A stretch of DNA of 64,000 bases, taken from NCBI RefSeq assembly GCF_002737755.1, contig NZ_PEGH01000019.1, forward strand, positions 186,001 to 250,000. Direction: 5' to 3'. The DNA comes from Caulobacter sp. BP25. Lineage in GTDB: Bacteria > Pseudomonadota > Alphaproteobacteria > Caulobacterales > Caulobacteraceae. Positions within the stretch are counted from its first letter, which is position 1; each line of letters begins with the position of its first letter. The translations under genes were made by a program, and so were the position numbers. Below the pieces are notes generated by a model. That model ran no database searches and was not told the origin of the DNA. It was given only the letters and a program-made list of their open reading frames with translations. This document shows positions 34,670 through 43,160 of the stretch, piece by piece.

Positions 34670-35722
34670 ATGGCTTCGGTGACGATCTACGACGTCGCCG
34701 CGCGGGCGGGCGTCTCGATCAAGACCGTCTCGCGGGTGATGAACAAGGAGCCGAATGTTCGGCCCGCCATGCGCGACCGTGTCCTGCAGGCGGCGGGCGA
34801 ACTCGGCTACAGCCCAAACCTGTCGGCGCGCAGCCTGGCGGGATCACGCTCTTTCGTGATCGCCGTCTTCGTCGACGCGGCCTTGACCATTGACCACTGG
34901 CGCAGCGAGCGCGGCGCGGACTATCTGAGCCGCATCCAGCTGGGGGCCACGCTGGAATGCCGCGAGGCCGGCTACCACCTGCTGATCGAACTGATCGACC
35001 ACGAAGGTCCGCAAGTCCGTCAGGAGGTCGCGGCCCTGCTGGCCGCCCTGAAGCCGGATGGCGTGATCCTGACGCCGCCGTCCTCGGACAACCCCGTGGT
35101 CCTGGAACTGCTCGACAAGGCCGGCACGCCCTATGTGCGCCTCGGCCCCGAGCGGGCCGAGGGTCTTGGCCCCCGCGTCCACATGGACGACGTCGCCGCC
35201 GCCCGCGAGATGACCGAGCACCTGATCGGCCTGGGCCACCGGCGGATCGGCTTCATCGTTGGAGAGCCGCGCTACGGCGCCAGCCAAGCGCGGCGCGAGG
35301 GCTATCTGTTGGCGATGAAGGCGCACGGCCTGCCAGTCTCTGAGGGACTGGTGCGCCAGGGCGACTTCACGTTCCAGTCGGGCGTGGCCGAGGCCAAGGC
35401 GCTGCTAGCCCTGCCGGACCGGCCGACGGCGATCTTCGCCAGCAACGACGACATGGCCCTGGGCTGCGTCGCCTCCATCGCCGAGGCCGGACTGATGACG
35501 CCCGGCGACATTTCGGTGGCAGGCTTCGACGACAGCTCCAGCGCCCGCTTCAGCCGCCCGCAGCTGACCACCGTGCGCCAGCCGGTGGCGGAGATGTCCT
35601 CGGTCGCGGCCAAGCTGCTGATCGCTCAGGCCAGGACGAACGAACCCGCGGAAAGGCCAGAGGATATTCTCCTGCCCTTCGAGCTGATCCACCGGGCCTC
35701 GACAGCGCCGCCGCCGCGCTAG
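34670..35722 (+). CDS. LacI-family transcriptional regulator
   Basis: The 350-residue protein has the LacI helix-turn-helix at its start ([20 protein letters not shown]) and hinge helix (NLSARSLAG), followed by a two-lobed sugar-binding domain with [10 protein letters not shown] and [14 protein letters not shown]. This is a standard LacI repressor responding to a sugar. The divergent MFS transporter is its probable target. The esterase with an upstream GGAAACC palindrome may be another. Confidence 0.92.
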   Translation: MASVTIYDVAARAGVSIKTVSRVMNKEPNVRPAMRDRVLQAAGELGYSPNLSARSLAGSRSFVIAVFVDAALTIDHWRSERGADYLSRIQLGATLECREAGYHLLIELIDHEGPQVRQEVAALLAALKPDGVILTPPSSDNPVVLELLDKAGTPYVRLGPERAEGLGPRVHMDDVAAAREMTEHLIGLGHRRIGFIVGEPRYGASQARREGYLLAMKAHGLPVSEGLVRQGDFTFQSGVAEAKALLALPDRPTAIFASNDDMALGCVASIAEAGLMTPGDISVAGFDDSSSARFSRPQLTTVRQPVAEMSSVAAKLLIAQARTNEPAERPEDILLPFELIHRASTAPPPR

Positions 35723-37255
35723 CGCCCTGGGCGAGCGTAGGCGGCGATACGCGCGTGCGCCACATGGACCGCGTTGTCGTCCGACGGCTCGCCGCCGCCA
35801 GCCACGCCAAGCGTCCGCGCCGGCTCCGCGCCCAGGCGAAAAGCGGCCACGTGCTCTGACAGGTCGGACGCCTCGACGCGCAGGGCGTGGGTCGACTGGG
35901 TGGACTGAGCCACCATGGCGGCGTTGTGCTGGGTGACCTGATCCAGCTGATTTACGGCCGAATTGACCTGACCGAGGGCCCCAGCCTGATCGCTGGCGGA
36001 GGCCGCGATCGCGGTCACCATCGCCCCGATGCCGCCGACCTTCTCGACGATCCCGCGCAACGCCTCGCCCGTCTGCCCCACCAGTTCGACACCCTCGCCC
36101 ACTTGACGGCTGGACTCGGTGATCAGCGACTTGATCTCCTTGGCCGCTTCGGCCGAGCGCTGGGCCAGCGCCCGCACCTCCTGCGCCACGACGGCGAAGC
36201 CCTTACCCGCGTCACCCGCCCGGGCCGCCTCGACCCCCGCGTTCAGAGCCAGGAGGTTAGTCTGGAAGGCGATTTCGTCGATCACGCCCAGGATCTGGTT
36301 CACCTGCTGCGACTGGGCCTCGATCTTGGTCATCGCCTGGGCGGCGCGGCCGACCACATCGCCGGAGCGTTTGGCCTCGGCGCTGGCCTCATCGACACGG
36401 GACGAGACCTCACGGGCGCTCTGAGCCGTCTTGCCAACAGCGGTGGTCAGTTCCTCGACCGCGGCGGCGGTTTGCTCCAGGGTGGCCGCCTGCCGTTCGG
36501 TGCGCTCGGAAAGATCCTCGGCGTCGCGCGCGATTTGCTCGGCGCCGGCGAGGATGCCGACCGCCGAGCGCTCGACCGCGTGCATAGCCGCGTCCAGCGC
36601 GCCCACCGCCTTCTCGAAGTCAATCTTCAGGCTCTGGAACTCTGGCGAGAGCTGACCCTCGACTCGAGTCGAAAGATCCCCCTCCGCCAACCGGGCCAGC
36701 GCCACGCCCAGAGCCTTGACCGCCCCGGCCTGACGCCGCTGGCCCGACTCGCGCTCAGCCTCCAGCGCCCGGCGCTGTTCCTCCATAAAGGCAAGATAGC
36801 TGGAGATGGCCAGGTCCATGTCCAGGAAGATGGCCTTGACCATGGCCGCAAGTCCGTCCGCCAGCTGCTGGTCGGACTTGCCGGCGTTGAACAATCCCTT
36901 GGCGCGCTTGGCGATCACCGCGCGGATCAGCTCCTCGGCGACCACGGCGTAGCCGCCGATGTACCAGCGCGGCTCAAGCTCGGCATGCACGTGGGCGCGA
37001 CCGATCCGCTCCACGTCGCGCACATAGCTGTCACCGTACTCGGCCTGGGCGATGCGGCGCCAATGCGCCGCCTGGGCGCGCTGGGCGCCGGCGACTTGCC
37101 GTCTCAGGAAAGGCGCGGATCTGCTCGTAGAACTGTCCCAGCGCGTTTTCGATCTCGTCGTCGATGACCGGCTGAACGGCGCGCAGGGCCGAACGCGCGC
37201 GCTCGTCAAACCGCATGAAGGCCATTCGCTGGTCCAGCTTCGCGTCCGCGCCCAT
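35719..37255 (-). pseudogene. Globin-coupled methyl-accepting chemoreceptor, frame-disrupted
   Basis: The first 40 or so residues ([18 protein letters not shown] to [11 protein letters not shown]) are the N-terminal helix of a protoglobin sensor. The rest, in another frame, contains the globin part with the likely haem-binding His ([19 protein letters not shown]), a HAMP-like linker and a full chemoreceptor signalling domain with the hairpin tip [20 protein letters not shown]. The frames meet near 37090-37110, where about seven to eight residues of the usual family sequence are missing. This fits a small out-of-frame deletion. No membrane helices are seen, so the receptor was cytoplasmic. A shorter product from an internal start cannot be excluded. 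Confidence 0.82.
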
Positions 37256-37476
37256 GCCGCTACTCCGAACTCTAGTTACATCTTGGATTGAGTTCGTTGG
37301 TGCCCCCCAATGTCTTAACCGACGTTAAATCCAGAACCGGAACTTCATTCACTTTTCGCCACGCCGCCGCCTCAACGTCACGTCATATCGAAACAAGCTG
37401 CGCCTTGACGCGTTTTGCACTTGTCAGGTCCATGGCGGGGCTTGGATATAAACGAGAGCACACCCTCAAGGACCTC

Positions 37477-38592
37477 ATGGCGCTTCCTGCGGACTTTACC
37501 TTGGCCGAACAGGATGGCCGCGCGACGGCGGTGCTGTCGGGAGACTGGACCGCCCGTGGGCTGTTGGACGCCGGCTTGCGCCTGGCCAAGGCCCTGGACG
37601 GCGTGGAAAGTCCCGCCTTCGACCTCACAGGCGTCAACCGCTGCGACACCGCCGGCGCCTACGCCATCCTGCGCGCTGCGGACGACCGCTTGAAGCCCGA
37701 GGACGTCAAGGCCCGCCACGGCGTCCTGCGCCTGTTGGAGCTGGTGTCCGCCGCCATTCAGGTTCAGTCCGAGCCGACCGTGCGCCCAGGCGGCTTCAGG
37801 GCCCTTCTGGAGCGGATCGGGCGCGGCGTCTTCGGCCTGTTCTCCGACGCCTACAGCACCCTGGCCTTCCTGGGCCATCTGCTCACAGCGGTCGGCCGCA
37901 GCATCGTCAATCCTCGACGAATTCGTTGGGCGCCGATCGTCGCCCTATGCGAGCGCGCGGGTCTGGACGCCTTGCCGATCGTGGCGACCACGACCTTCTT
38001 CATCGGCGCGGTGGTGGCCCTGCTGGGCGCCAACATGCTCACCGACTTCGGCGCGCAGGTCTATTCGGTCGAGCTGATCGGCATTTCGGTGATGCGCGAA
38101 TTCAACATCCTGATCACCGCGATCCTGCTGGCGGGCCGCTCGGCGTCCAGCTTCGCGGCCGAGATCGGCTCGATGAAGATGAACCAGGAGATTGACGCCA
38201 TGCAGGTCATGGGCGTCGATCCCTACGAGGCGCTGGTGCTGCCGAGGTTCGCCGCCCTTCTGCTGACGATCCCGATCCTGACCTTTGTGGCGACGATCGC
38301 GGGCCTGGCCGGCGGCATGCTTGTCGTGTGGGTCGTGCTGGATTTGTCGCCCAACTTCTTCCTCCAGCGGATCGTCGACTATGTGGGGGCCACCCACTTC
38401 TGGATCGGCATGTCCAAGGCGCCCGTCATGGCCGCCGTCATCGCCGCAATCGGCTGCCGTCAGGGCATGGAGGTCGGCCAGGACGTCGAGGCGCTGGGCC
38501 GCCGTGTCACCGCCGCGGTCGTCCACGCCATTTTCGCGATCATCCTGATCGATGCGGTGTTCGCCCTGATCTACATGGAGCTGGACATATGA
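37477..38592 (+). CDS. mlaE: ABC lipid-transport permease MlaE with N-terminal STAS-like domain
   Basis: The 371-residue protein has an N-terminal STAS-like domain (about residues 10-105; FDLTGVNRCDTAGAYAIL) fused to an MlaE permease domain with five to six membrane helices, including MNQEIDAMQVMGVDP, the conserved cytoplasmic loop. MlaE moves phospholipids between inner and outer membrane with MlaF and MlaD. The ATG at 37477 follows AAGGA (37468-37472); the longer upstream frame is not family-like. It is the first gene of a four-gene operon with overlapping ends. Confidence 0.92.
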   Translation: MALPADFTLAEQDGRATAVLSGDWTARGLLDAGLRLAKALDGVESPAFDLTGVNRCDTAGAYAILRAADDRLKPEDVKARHGVLRLLELVSAAIQVQSEPTVRPGGFRALLERIGRGVFGLFSDAYSTLAFLGHLLTAVGRSIVNPRRIRWAPIVALCERAGLDALPIVATTTFFIGAVVALLGANMLTDFGAQVYSVELIGISVMREFNILITAILLAGRSASSFAAEIGSMKMNQEIDAMQVMGVDPYEALVLPRFAALLLTIPILTFVATIAGLAGGMLVVWVVLDLSPNFFLQRIVDYVGATHFWIGMSKAPVMAAVIAAIGCRQGMEVGQDVEALGRRVTAAVVHAIFAIILIDAVFALIYMELDI

Positions 38593-39422
38593 CCCGTCCT
38601 GCCCCGATGCCCGCCCCCGTCGAGACCGCTGACAGCGAGACCTTTCCGATCGAAGTGCGCGGCCTGGTGTCCCGCTTCGGCGACCATGTCGTCCATGACG
38701 GCCTGGACCTGAAGGTCGAGCGGGGCGAAGTCCTGGGGGTGGTCGGCGGCTCGGGCACCGGCAAGTCGGTGCTGCTGAACACCATCATTGGCCTGAAGGC
38801 GCCCGACGGCGGCCATGTGCGTCTGTTTGGCGGGGATATGCGCACGGCCTCGCGCCGCCGCTGGTCCTCGATCGAACGCCGCTGGGGCGTGCTCTTCCAG
38901 CAGGGCGCCCTGTTCTCGAACCTGACGGTGCGCGAGAACGTCGCCGCGCCGCTGCACGAGCACACCCGCCTGCCCCGCCGCGAGATCGACGAGATCGCCG
39001 ACCTGAAGATCGCCATGGTCGGCCTGCCCGCCCACGCGGCGCTGCTGAAGCCGGCCGAGCTGTCGGGCGGCATGCGCAAGCGCGCCGGCCTGGCCCGTGC
39101 GTTGGCCATGGATCCGGAGCTGCTGTTTCTGGACGAGCCCACCGCCGGCCTCGATCCGATCAGCGCCGCGGCGTTCGACGACCTGATCAAGGACCTCTCC
39201 GCCAGCCTGGAGCTGACGGTGTTCATGATCACCCACGATCTGGACAGCCTCTACGCCATCACCGACCGCGTGGCGGTGCTGGCCGACAAGAAGGTGGTCG
39301 CCGTGGCGCCGGTTCACGAACTGGAGCGTTCGGATCATCCCTGGATCAAAAAGTACTTCCTGGGCCCGCGAGGACGCGCCGCCGCGTCCGCCGAGTCCCT
39401 GGCCGAGGCGAGGATCGACTGA
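38589..39422 (+). CDS. mlaF: ABC transporter ATP-binding protein MlaF
   Basis: The 277-residue ATPase has Walker A GGSGTGKSVLLN, a Q-loop in VLFQQGAL, signature LSGGMRKRAGLARAL, Walker B LLFLDEPTAGLD and the switch histidine in MITHDLDS. RKR after the signature Gly-Met is typical of MlaF. It powers the MlaE permease. Its start overlaps the mlaE stop (ATGA) and its stop overlaps the mlaD start. Confidence 0.94.
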   Translation: MTRPAPMPAPVETADSETFPIEVRGLVSRFGDHVVHDGLDLKVERGEVLGVVGGSGTGKSVLLNTIIGLKAPDGGHVRLFGGDMRTASRRRWSSIERRWGVLFQQGALFSNLTVRENVAAPLHEHTRLPRREIDEIADLKIAMVGLPAHAALLKPAELSGGMRKRAGLARALAMDPELLFLDEPTAGLDPISAAAFDDLIKDLSASLELTVFMITHDLDSLYAITDRVAVLADKKVVAVAPVHELERSDHPWIKKYFLGPRGRAAASAESLAEARID

Positions 39423-40360
39423 TGGAAAGAAACGCCAACTACGCGGTGGTGGGCGCGATCACGCTGGCCCTTTTCATAGGGCTGATCGTCTTCGCCGTCT
39501 GGCTGGCCAAGATCAGCTTCAATCGCGACTACGACCTCTACGACGTCCTGTTCGTCGGTCCCGTCCGCGGACTGTCGCAAGGCGGTGAAGCGCACTTCAA
39601 CGGCATCAAGGTCGGCGAGGTCACGCGGATCGAGCTGGACAAGAGCGATCCCAACCGCGTGATCGCTCGGATCAGCGTCACCTCGGACGTGCCGATCAAG
39701 GTCGACAGCTACGCCACGCTGGAGCCGCAAGGCATCACGGGCGTGAACTACATCCAGATCACCGCCGGCTCGCCCAACGCGGAACTGCTGAAGGACACCG
39801 TCAAAGGTGGCAGCGTGCCGGTTCTGCGCAGCCAGCGCAGCGCCCTATCCGACCTGCTGGAGGGCGGCGGCACCGTCCTGACCCGCACGATCGAGGCGCT
39901 GGACCGCGTCAACCGCGTGCTCTCCGACAAGAATATCAAGACCTTCACGGCCACGCTCGGCGACGTCCAGGCGGTTACCGCCGAGTTGCGCGAACGCAAG
40001 GAAGTGATCGCCGACGCCCAGAAGGCCTTGCAGAGCATCGACCAGACGGCGCAGTCGATCACGGAACTGGCCAACAGCGCCGACGGTTTGGTCAATGGCG
40101 ACGCCAAGCGCACGCTGAAGGAGTTGGGCGACGCCGCCGCCGAGCTCAAGGCTGCCGCCAAGGACGCGCGCGGCATGGTGGGCAAGCTGGAAGGCCCGAC
40201 CAGCGACTTCGCGACCACCGGCCTGCCCCAGCTGTCGGCAGCTATCGTCACCCTGCAATCAGCCGCCGAGTCTCTGGATCGGCTGGTCGGCGAGGTCGAA
40301 CAGAACCCTCGCGGCGCGCTTAGCAAGGCGCCCGCCAAGGAATTGGAGGTCAAACCATGA
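39422..40360 (+). CDS. mlaD: MCE-family lipid-binding protein MlaD
   Basis: The 312-residue protein has one N-terminal membrane anchor (about residues 9-29), an MCE domain (roughly residues 39-118, containing VRGLSQGGEAHFNGIKVGEV and EPQGITGVNYIQI) and a long helical C-terminal region that may form a needle or coiled coil. MCE proteins form hexameric rings that pass lipids across the periplasm. It is coupled to mlaF (TGATG-type overlap) and to the lipoprotein gene after it. Confidence 0.92.
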   Translation: MERNANYAVVGAITLALFIGLIVFAVWLAKISFNRDYDLYDVLFVGPVRGLSQGGEAHFNGIKVGEVTRIELDKSDPNRVIARISVTSDVPIKVDSYATLEPQGITGVNYIQITAGSPNAELLKDTVKGGSVPVLRSQRSALSDLLEGGGTVLTRTIEALDRVNRVLSDKNIKTFTATLGDVQAVTAELRERKEVIADAQKALQSIDQTAQSITELANSADGLVNGDAKRTLKELGDAAAELKAAAKDARGMVGKLEGPTSDFATTGLPQLSAAIVTLQSAAESLDRLVGEVEQNPRGALSKAPAKELEVKP

Positions 40361-40992
40361 GCCCGATCCGCAACATCGCTCGCCTCACGGCGGTCGCGGC
40401 GCTCGCCATGGGCCTCTCGGCCTGCATTAGCGTCTTCCCGAAGACCAAACCGGCAGGCCTCTATCGCTTCGGCGAGGCGCAGGTCAGCGCGCCCAAGGGC
40501 CCGCCCGGCGCCATGTTCAGCGTGCTCAAGACGCCCTCGACCTTCACCCGCGCCGCCGCCGGCGACCGCATCCTGACCAGCAGCCAGGGTCAGGTGGCCT
40601 ATATCGCCGACGCCCGCTGGGTCTCGTCGGCCTCCGTCCTGTTCGAGGAGGCGGTCGCCCGCGCGTTTGAGAACGATCCTGGACGGGCCCGCCTGATCGG
40701 TCGCGGAGAGGTGGCCAAGGCCGATCTCGCCCTGCGCCTGGAGGTGCGGACCTTCGAGACCGACTACGTCAACGGCCCCAAGGCCGCGCCGGAAGTGGTG
40801 GTGAGCGTGCGGGGCGTTCTGAACCGCAACACCGACCGCACGCTCGTCGGCGACAAGGTTTTCGAGGCCCGCGTGAAGGCGGCGGACAACCGCGTCTCGG
40901 CCATTGTCCCAGCCTATGACAAGGCCGTCGCTCAGGTGCTGGGCGAGATCGTGGGCTGGGTGAACGCAGCCAGCCCGGCCGTCGCGGGCTAG
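40357..40992 (+). CDS. ABC-type transport auxiliary lipoprotein of the Mla-like system
   Basis: The 211-residue protein has a lipoprotein signal ending GLSAC with the acylated cysteine at residue 23, then the ABC_trans_aux fold (FSVLKTPSTFTRAAAGDRIL, QVAYIADARWVSSASVLFEE). Such proteins accompany MlaE/F/D operons and probably dock the complex at the outer membrane. It overlaps the mlaD stop by four bases and is the last gene of the operon. Confidence 0.88.
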   Translation: MSPIRNIARLTAVAALAMGLSACISVFPKTKPAGLYRFGEAQVSAPKGPPGAMFSVLKTPSTFTRAAAGDRILTSSQGQVAYIADARWVSSASVLFEEAVARAFENDPGRARLIGRGEVAKADLALRLEVRTFETDYVNGPKAAPEVVVSVRGVLNRNTDRTLVGDKVFEARVKAADNRVSAIVPAYDKAVAQVLGEIVGWVNAASPAVAG

Positions 40993-40995
40993 CTG

Positions 40996-41760
40996 TTACA
41001 GCGCGGCCAGCGGCTCGGTCACCGCGCCGTATCCCGCCTCGGGCGGGATACGGAGGACCTCTCCGTCCACCCAGGGCTCGACCGTGATCAGCTCCCGCGC
41101 CGAGGCCCGGCGGACAGCGTCGGCCGGATCGGTGCTTTCGGCCAAAAGCTGCAGGTTCATACGCGTGGGGAAGATCACTTTGCGCGCGCCAATCGCCGCC
41201 AGCTCAAGAGCTCGGCGCGGCGCGATCCATTCGGCGTCAACCGCCTCATGGCCGTCGCAGATCGCCTGCTGGGCCAGCGGCGCGTGGGCGACATAGAACC
41301 AGGTGTCGAACCGCTTGGGCATCAGCCTCGGCGTAATCCAGCGGGCGAATACGGTCAGGGCCGACAGATCGAGGCTTAGGCCAAGATCCGCCACCACCTC
41401 AAGGAACGGGACCTTGTCCTCAGCCACCGCCGCCCGGGTGTCCTTGGCGGCCTCGCCCGCGTAGAACGCGCCGTCGCGATCGCGCGCCAGCAGGACGCCG
41501 GCCTCCTCGTAAGCCTCGCGCAGGGCCGCGATACGCAAGGCCGCGTCATCGGCCTCCACCGTGTCAAAACCCAGAGCGTGCTCGCGCCATCGTGGATCGC
41601 CGTCGCCCTGATGGCTTTTGCCGCCGGGAAACACCAAGGCGCCGGCGGCGAAGTCTATCTGATGGTGCCGCTTGACCATCAGGACCTCGAAATCAGGCGC
41701 GTCTCGAAGCAGTAGTATGGTCGCGGCCGGGCGTATGGCGCCCTGAAATGACTCGGACAT
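40996..41760 (-). CDS. NUDIX hydrolase
   Basis: The 254-residue protein contains the Nudix box helix in ALREAYEEAGVLLA (REx2EExG core), preceded by FPGGK with a longer than usual insertion between the two. This fits the RNU/NUDT19-like subgroup that hydrolyses CoA or nucleoside diphosphate derivatives. The start MSESFQGAIRP was chosen over an upstream in-frame ATG by homology. A 20-base palindrome lies 42 bases upstream. It is convergent with the mla operon (gap of three bases). Confidence 0.85.
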   Translation of the reverse strand: MSESFQGAIRPAATILLLRDAPDFEVLMVKRHHQIDFAAGALVFPGGKSHQGDGDPRWREHALGFDTVEADDAALRIAALREAYEEAGVLLARDRDGAFYAGEAAKDTRAAVAEDKVPFLEVVADLGLSLDLSALTVFARWITPRLMPKRFDTWFYVAHAPLAQQAICDGHEAVDAEWIAPRRALELAAIGARKVIFPTRMNLQLLAESTDPADAVRRASARELITVEPWVDGEVLRIPPEAGYGAVTEPLAAL

Positions 41761-41801
41761 AGCGACAGTCTGGCGCCGCACCAGCGCCATCACCAGCCCA
41801 G

Positions 41802-41821
41802 ATTCGAACGATCGTTCAAAT
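41802..41821. promoter_or_regulatory. 20-base near-perfect palindrome upstream of the NUDIX gene
   Basis: GAACGATCGTTC (41806-41817) is a perfect 12-base core, and ATT/AAT extend the symmetry with one mismatched pair. It ends at the stop codon of the DUF2336 gene. The form is typical of TetR operators. Confidence 0.5.
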
Positions 41822-42954
41822 CAGGCTGAGGCAGATCGCCGCTTTTCGGCGCTACGCTCCATGCGCTCCAGCAGATAGTCTGTGTCGTCGCGCGAAGCCG
41901 CATGCGGCGACGTCAGGAAGCGCTGCATCATGTGCTCCTGGAACCGCTCCCGATCATGGTCTCCGCCGTCGAGCTCCAGGCTGTGGAACGCGTCCACGCC
42001 AGCCTTGAACGCCGCATACAGGCGTGGCGGCAGGCTGGCGCGCTCGCAGACAGCCTTCAGGCCCAGCGGCCCGGCGTCATGGATCATCAGCCAGGCTCGA
42101 TGGTGGGGAATGCTGGCCAGCTCCGCTACGCCCCATTCGAAGAAGGTCATATGGCCGTGCGCCAGGGCGCGCAGCAGCAGCGAGGGCGAGAGCCGGCCAA
42201 CGCTGTGCAGATGCGCGACGAAGGCCTTGGGGTCGGCGGTCCGGCCAGCCTGGTCGACCAGATCAATCGTCGCCCGCTCCTTGGCGTCGACAATCAGCTC
42301 CAGCGTCAGCTCGGCCGACAAGGCGTGATGAGTCAGGATGTGATCGCGCAACTGGTCGCCGACCAGGTCGATCAGGCGCTCGGCCACGGCCAGGGGAAGG
42401 GTGGCGCGGTAGGCTACAGACTGCAGCACCTGTTCGGACTTGGCGAAGCGGGAAATCGCCTTCTTCAGCGAGACCTCGGAGAAGCGGGCGTTGTCGTTAG
42501 CGCAGACCGCGGCGACCGCCTCCTCCCCCGCCTCGTCGATCAACTGAGCCGTGATCCGGCTGGACAGCTTCGGGCGCTTGGCCACGGCCAGCTGGCGCGC
42601 GGGTCCGCCGACGCGGATGATCTCGGCAAGGTCGGCGTCGGAGAAGATGGGCGAAAAGCTGATGATCGGCAGGCTGACCGACTCGATATCCCGCGCCAGA
42701 CGCATGACCACATCGTGAGGCAGGACCTTGGAGCTTTTAAGCGTCACGGCCATGGCCCGGCGCACCAGCTCGGCCGCGTCTGCGGCCATCACTCGCAGGA
42801 TGTCATGGGCGACCTGGCGATCCTCTTCGCCAAGCTCGGCGCGGTCGATGTTGCGGCACAGCTTGTGAGCAGCCAGCGCACGCTCGTCGGCCGTCGCACC
42901 CTTCACCAGCATCCGGATGTCGGCTTCGGTCAGTGCTGCGCGCGTCGTGGCCAT
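41821..42954 (-). CDS. DUF2336 family protein
   Basis: The 377-residue protein is a repeat-rich, all-helical DUF2336 member. The region from about residue 20 to 260 resembles HEAT-like repeats (LPIISFSPIFSDADLAEIIR, VAYRATLPLAVAERLIDLVG). DUF2336 proteins are common in alphaproteobacteria and mostly uncharacterised; some have been linked to regulation. It is divergent from the hybrid histidine kinase at 43161. Confidence 0.85.
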   Translation of the reverse strand: MATTRAALTEADIRMLVKGATADERALAAHKLCRNIDRAELGEEDRQVAHDILRVMAADAAELVRRAMAVTLKSSKVLPHDVVMRLARDIESVSLPIISFSPIFSDADLAEIIRVGGPARQLAVAKRPKLSSRITAQLIDEAGEEAVAAVCANDNARFSEVSLKKAISRFAKSEQVLQSVAYRATLPLAVAERLIDLVGDQLRDHILTHHALSAELTLELIVDAKERATIDLVDQAGRTADPKAFVAHLHSVGRLSPSLLLRALAHGHMTFFEWGVAELASIPHHRAWLMIHDAGPLGLKAVCERASLPPRLYAAFKAGVDAFHSLELDGGDHDRERFQEHMMQRFLTSPHAASRDDTDYLLERMERSAEKRRSASA

Positions 42955-43160
42955 GGATCGCCCGTCCGGACCGGAGGTGTGTGTCGAAACCTGTCGTGCG
43001 TGTCAGCGAAAGCCCTTCCACGGAGCCTTCGCGAGTCACGATCATCATCCGTTAGGCTTAACGATTGTTTGCGCCCGAACGCCAGGGATTAACGACGTGC
43101 CGTAACGCTGAGCAAAGGACGCGCTCCTAAGGTACCCAGCCCATCATCAGGAGCCTGTCC

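Noticed and set aside
37288-37476. 63-residue extension of MlaE
   Set aside because: AAGGA before the ATG at 37477 and the STAS-like domain starting there favour the shorter form.
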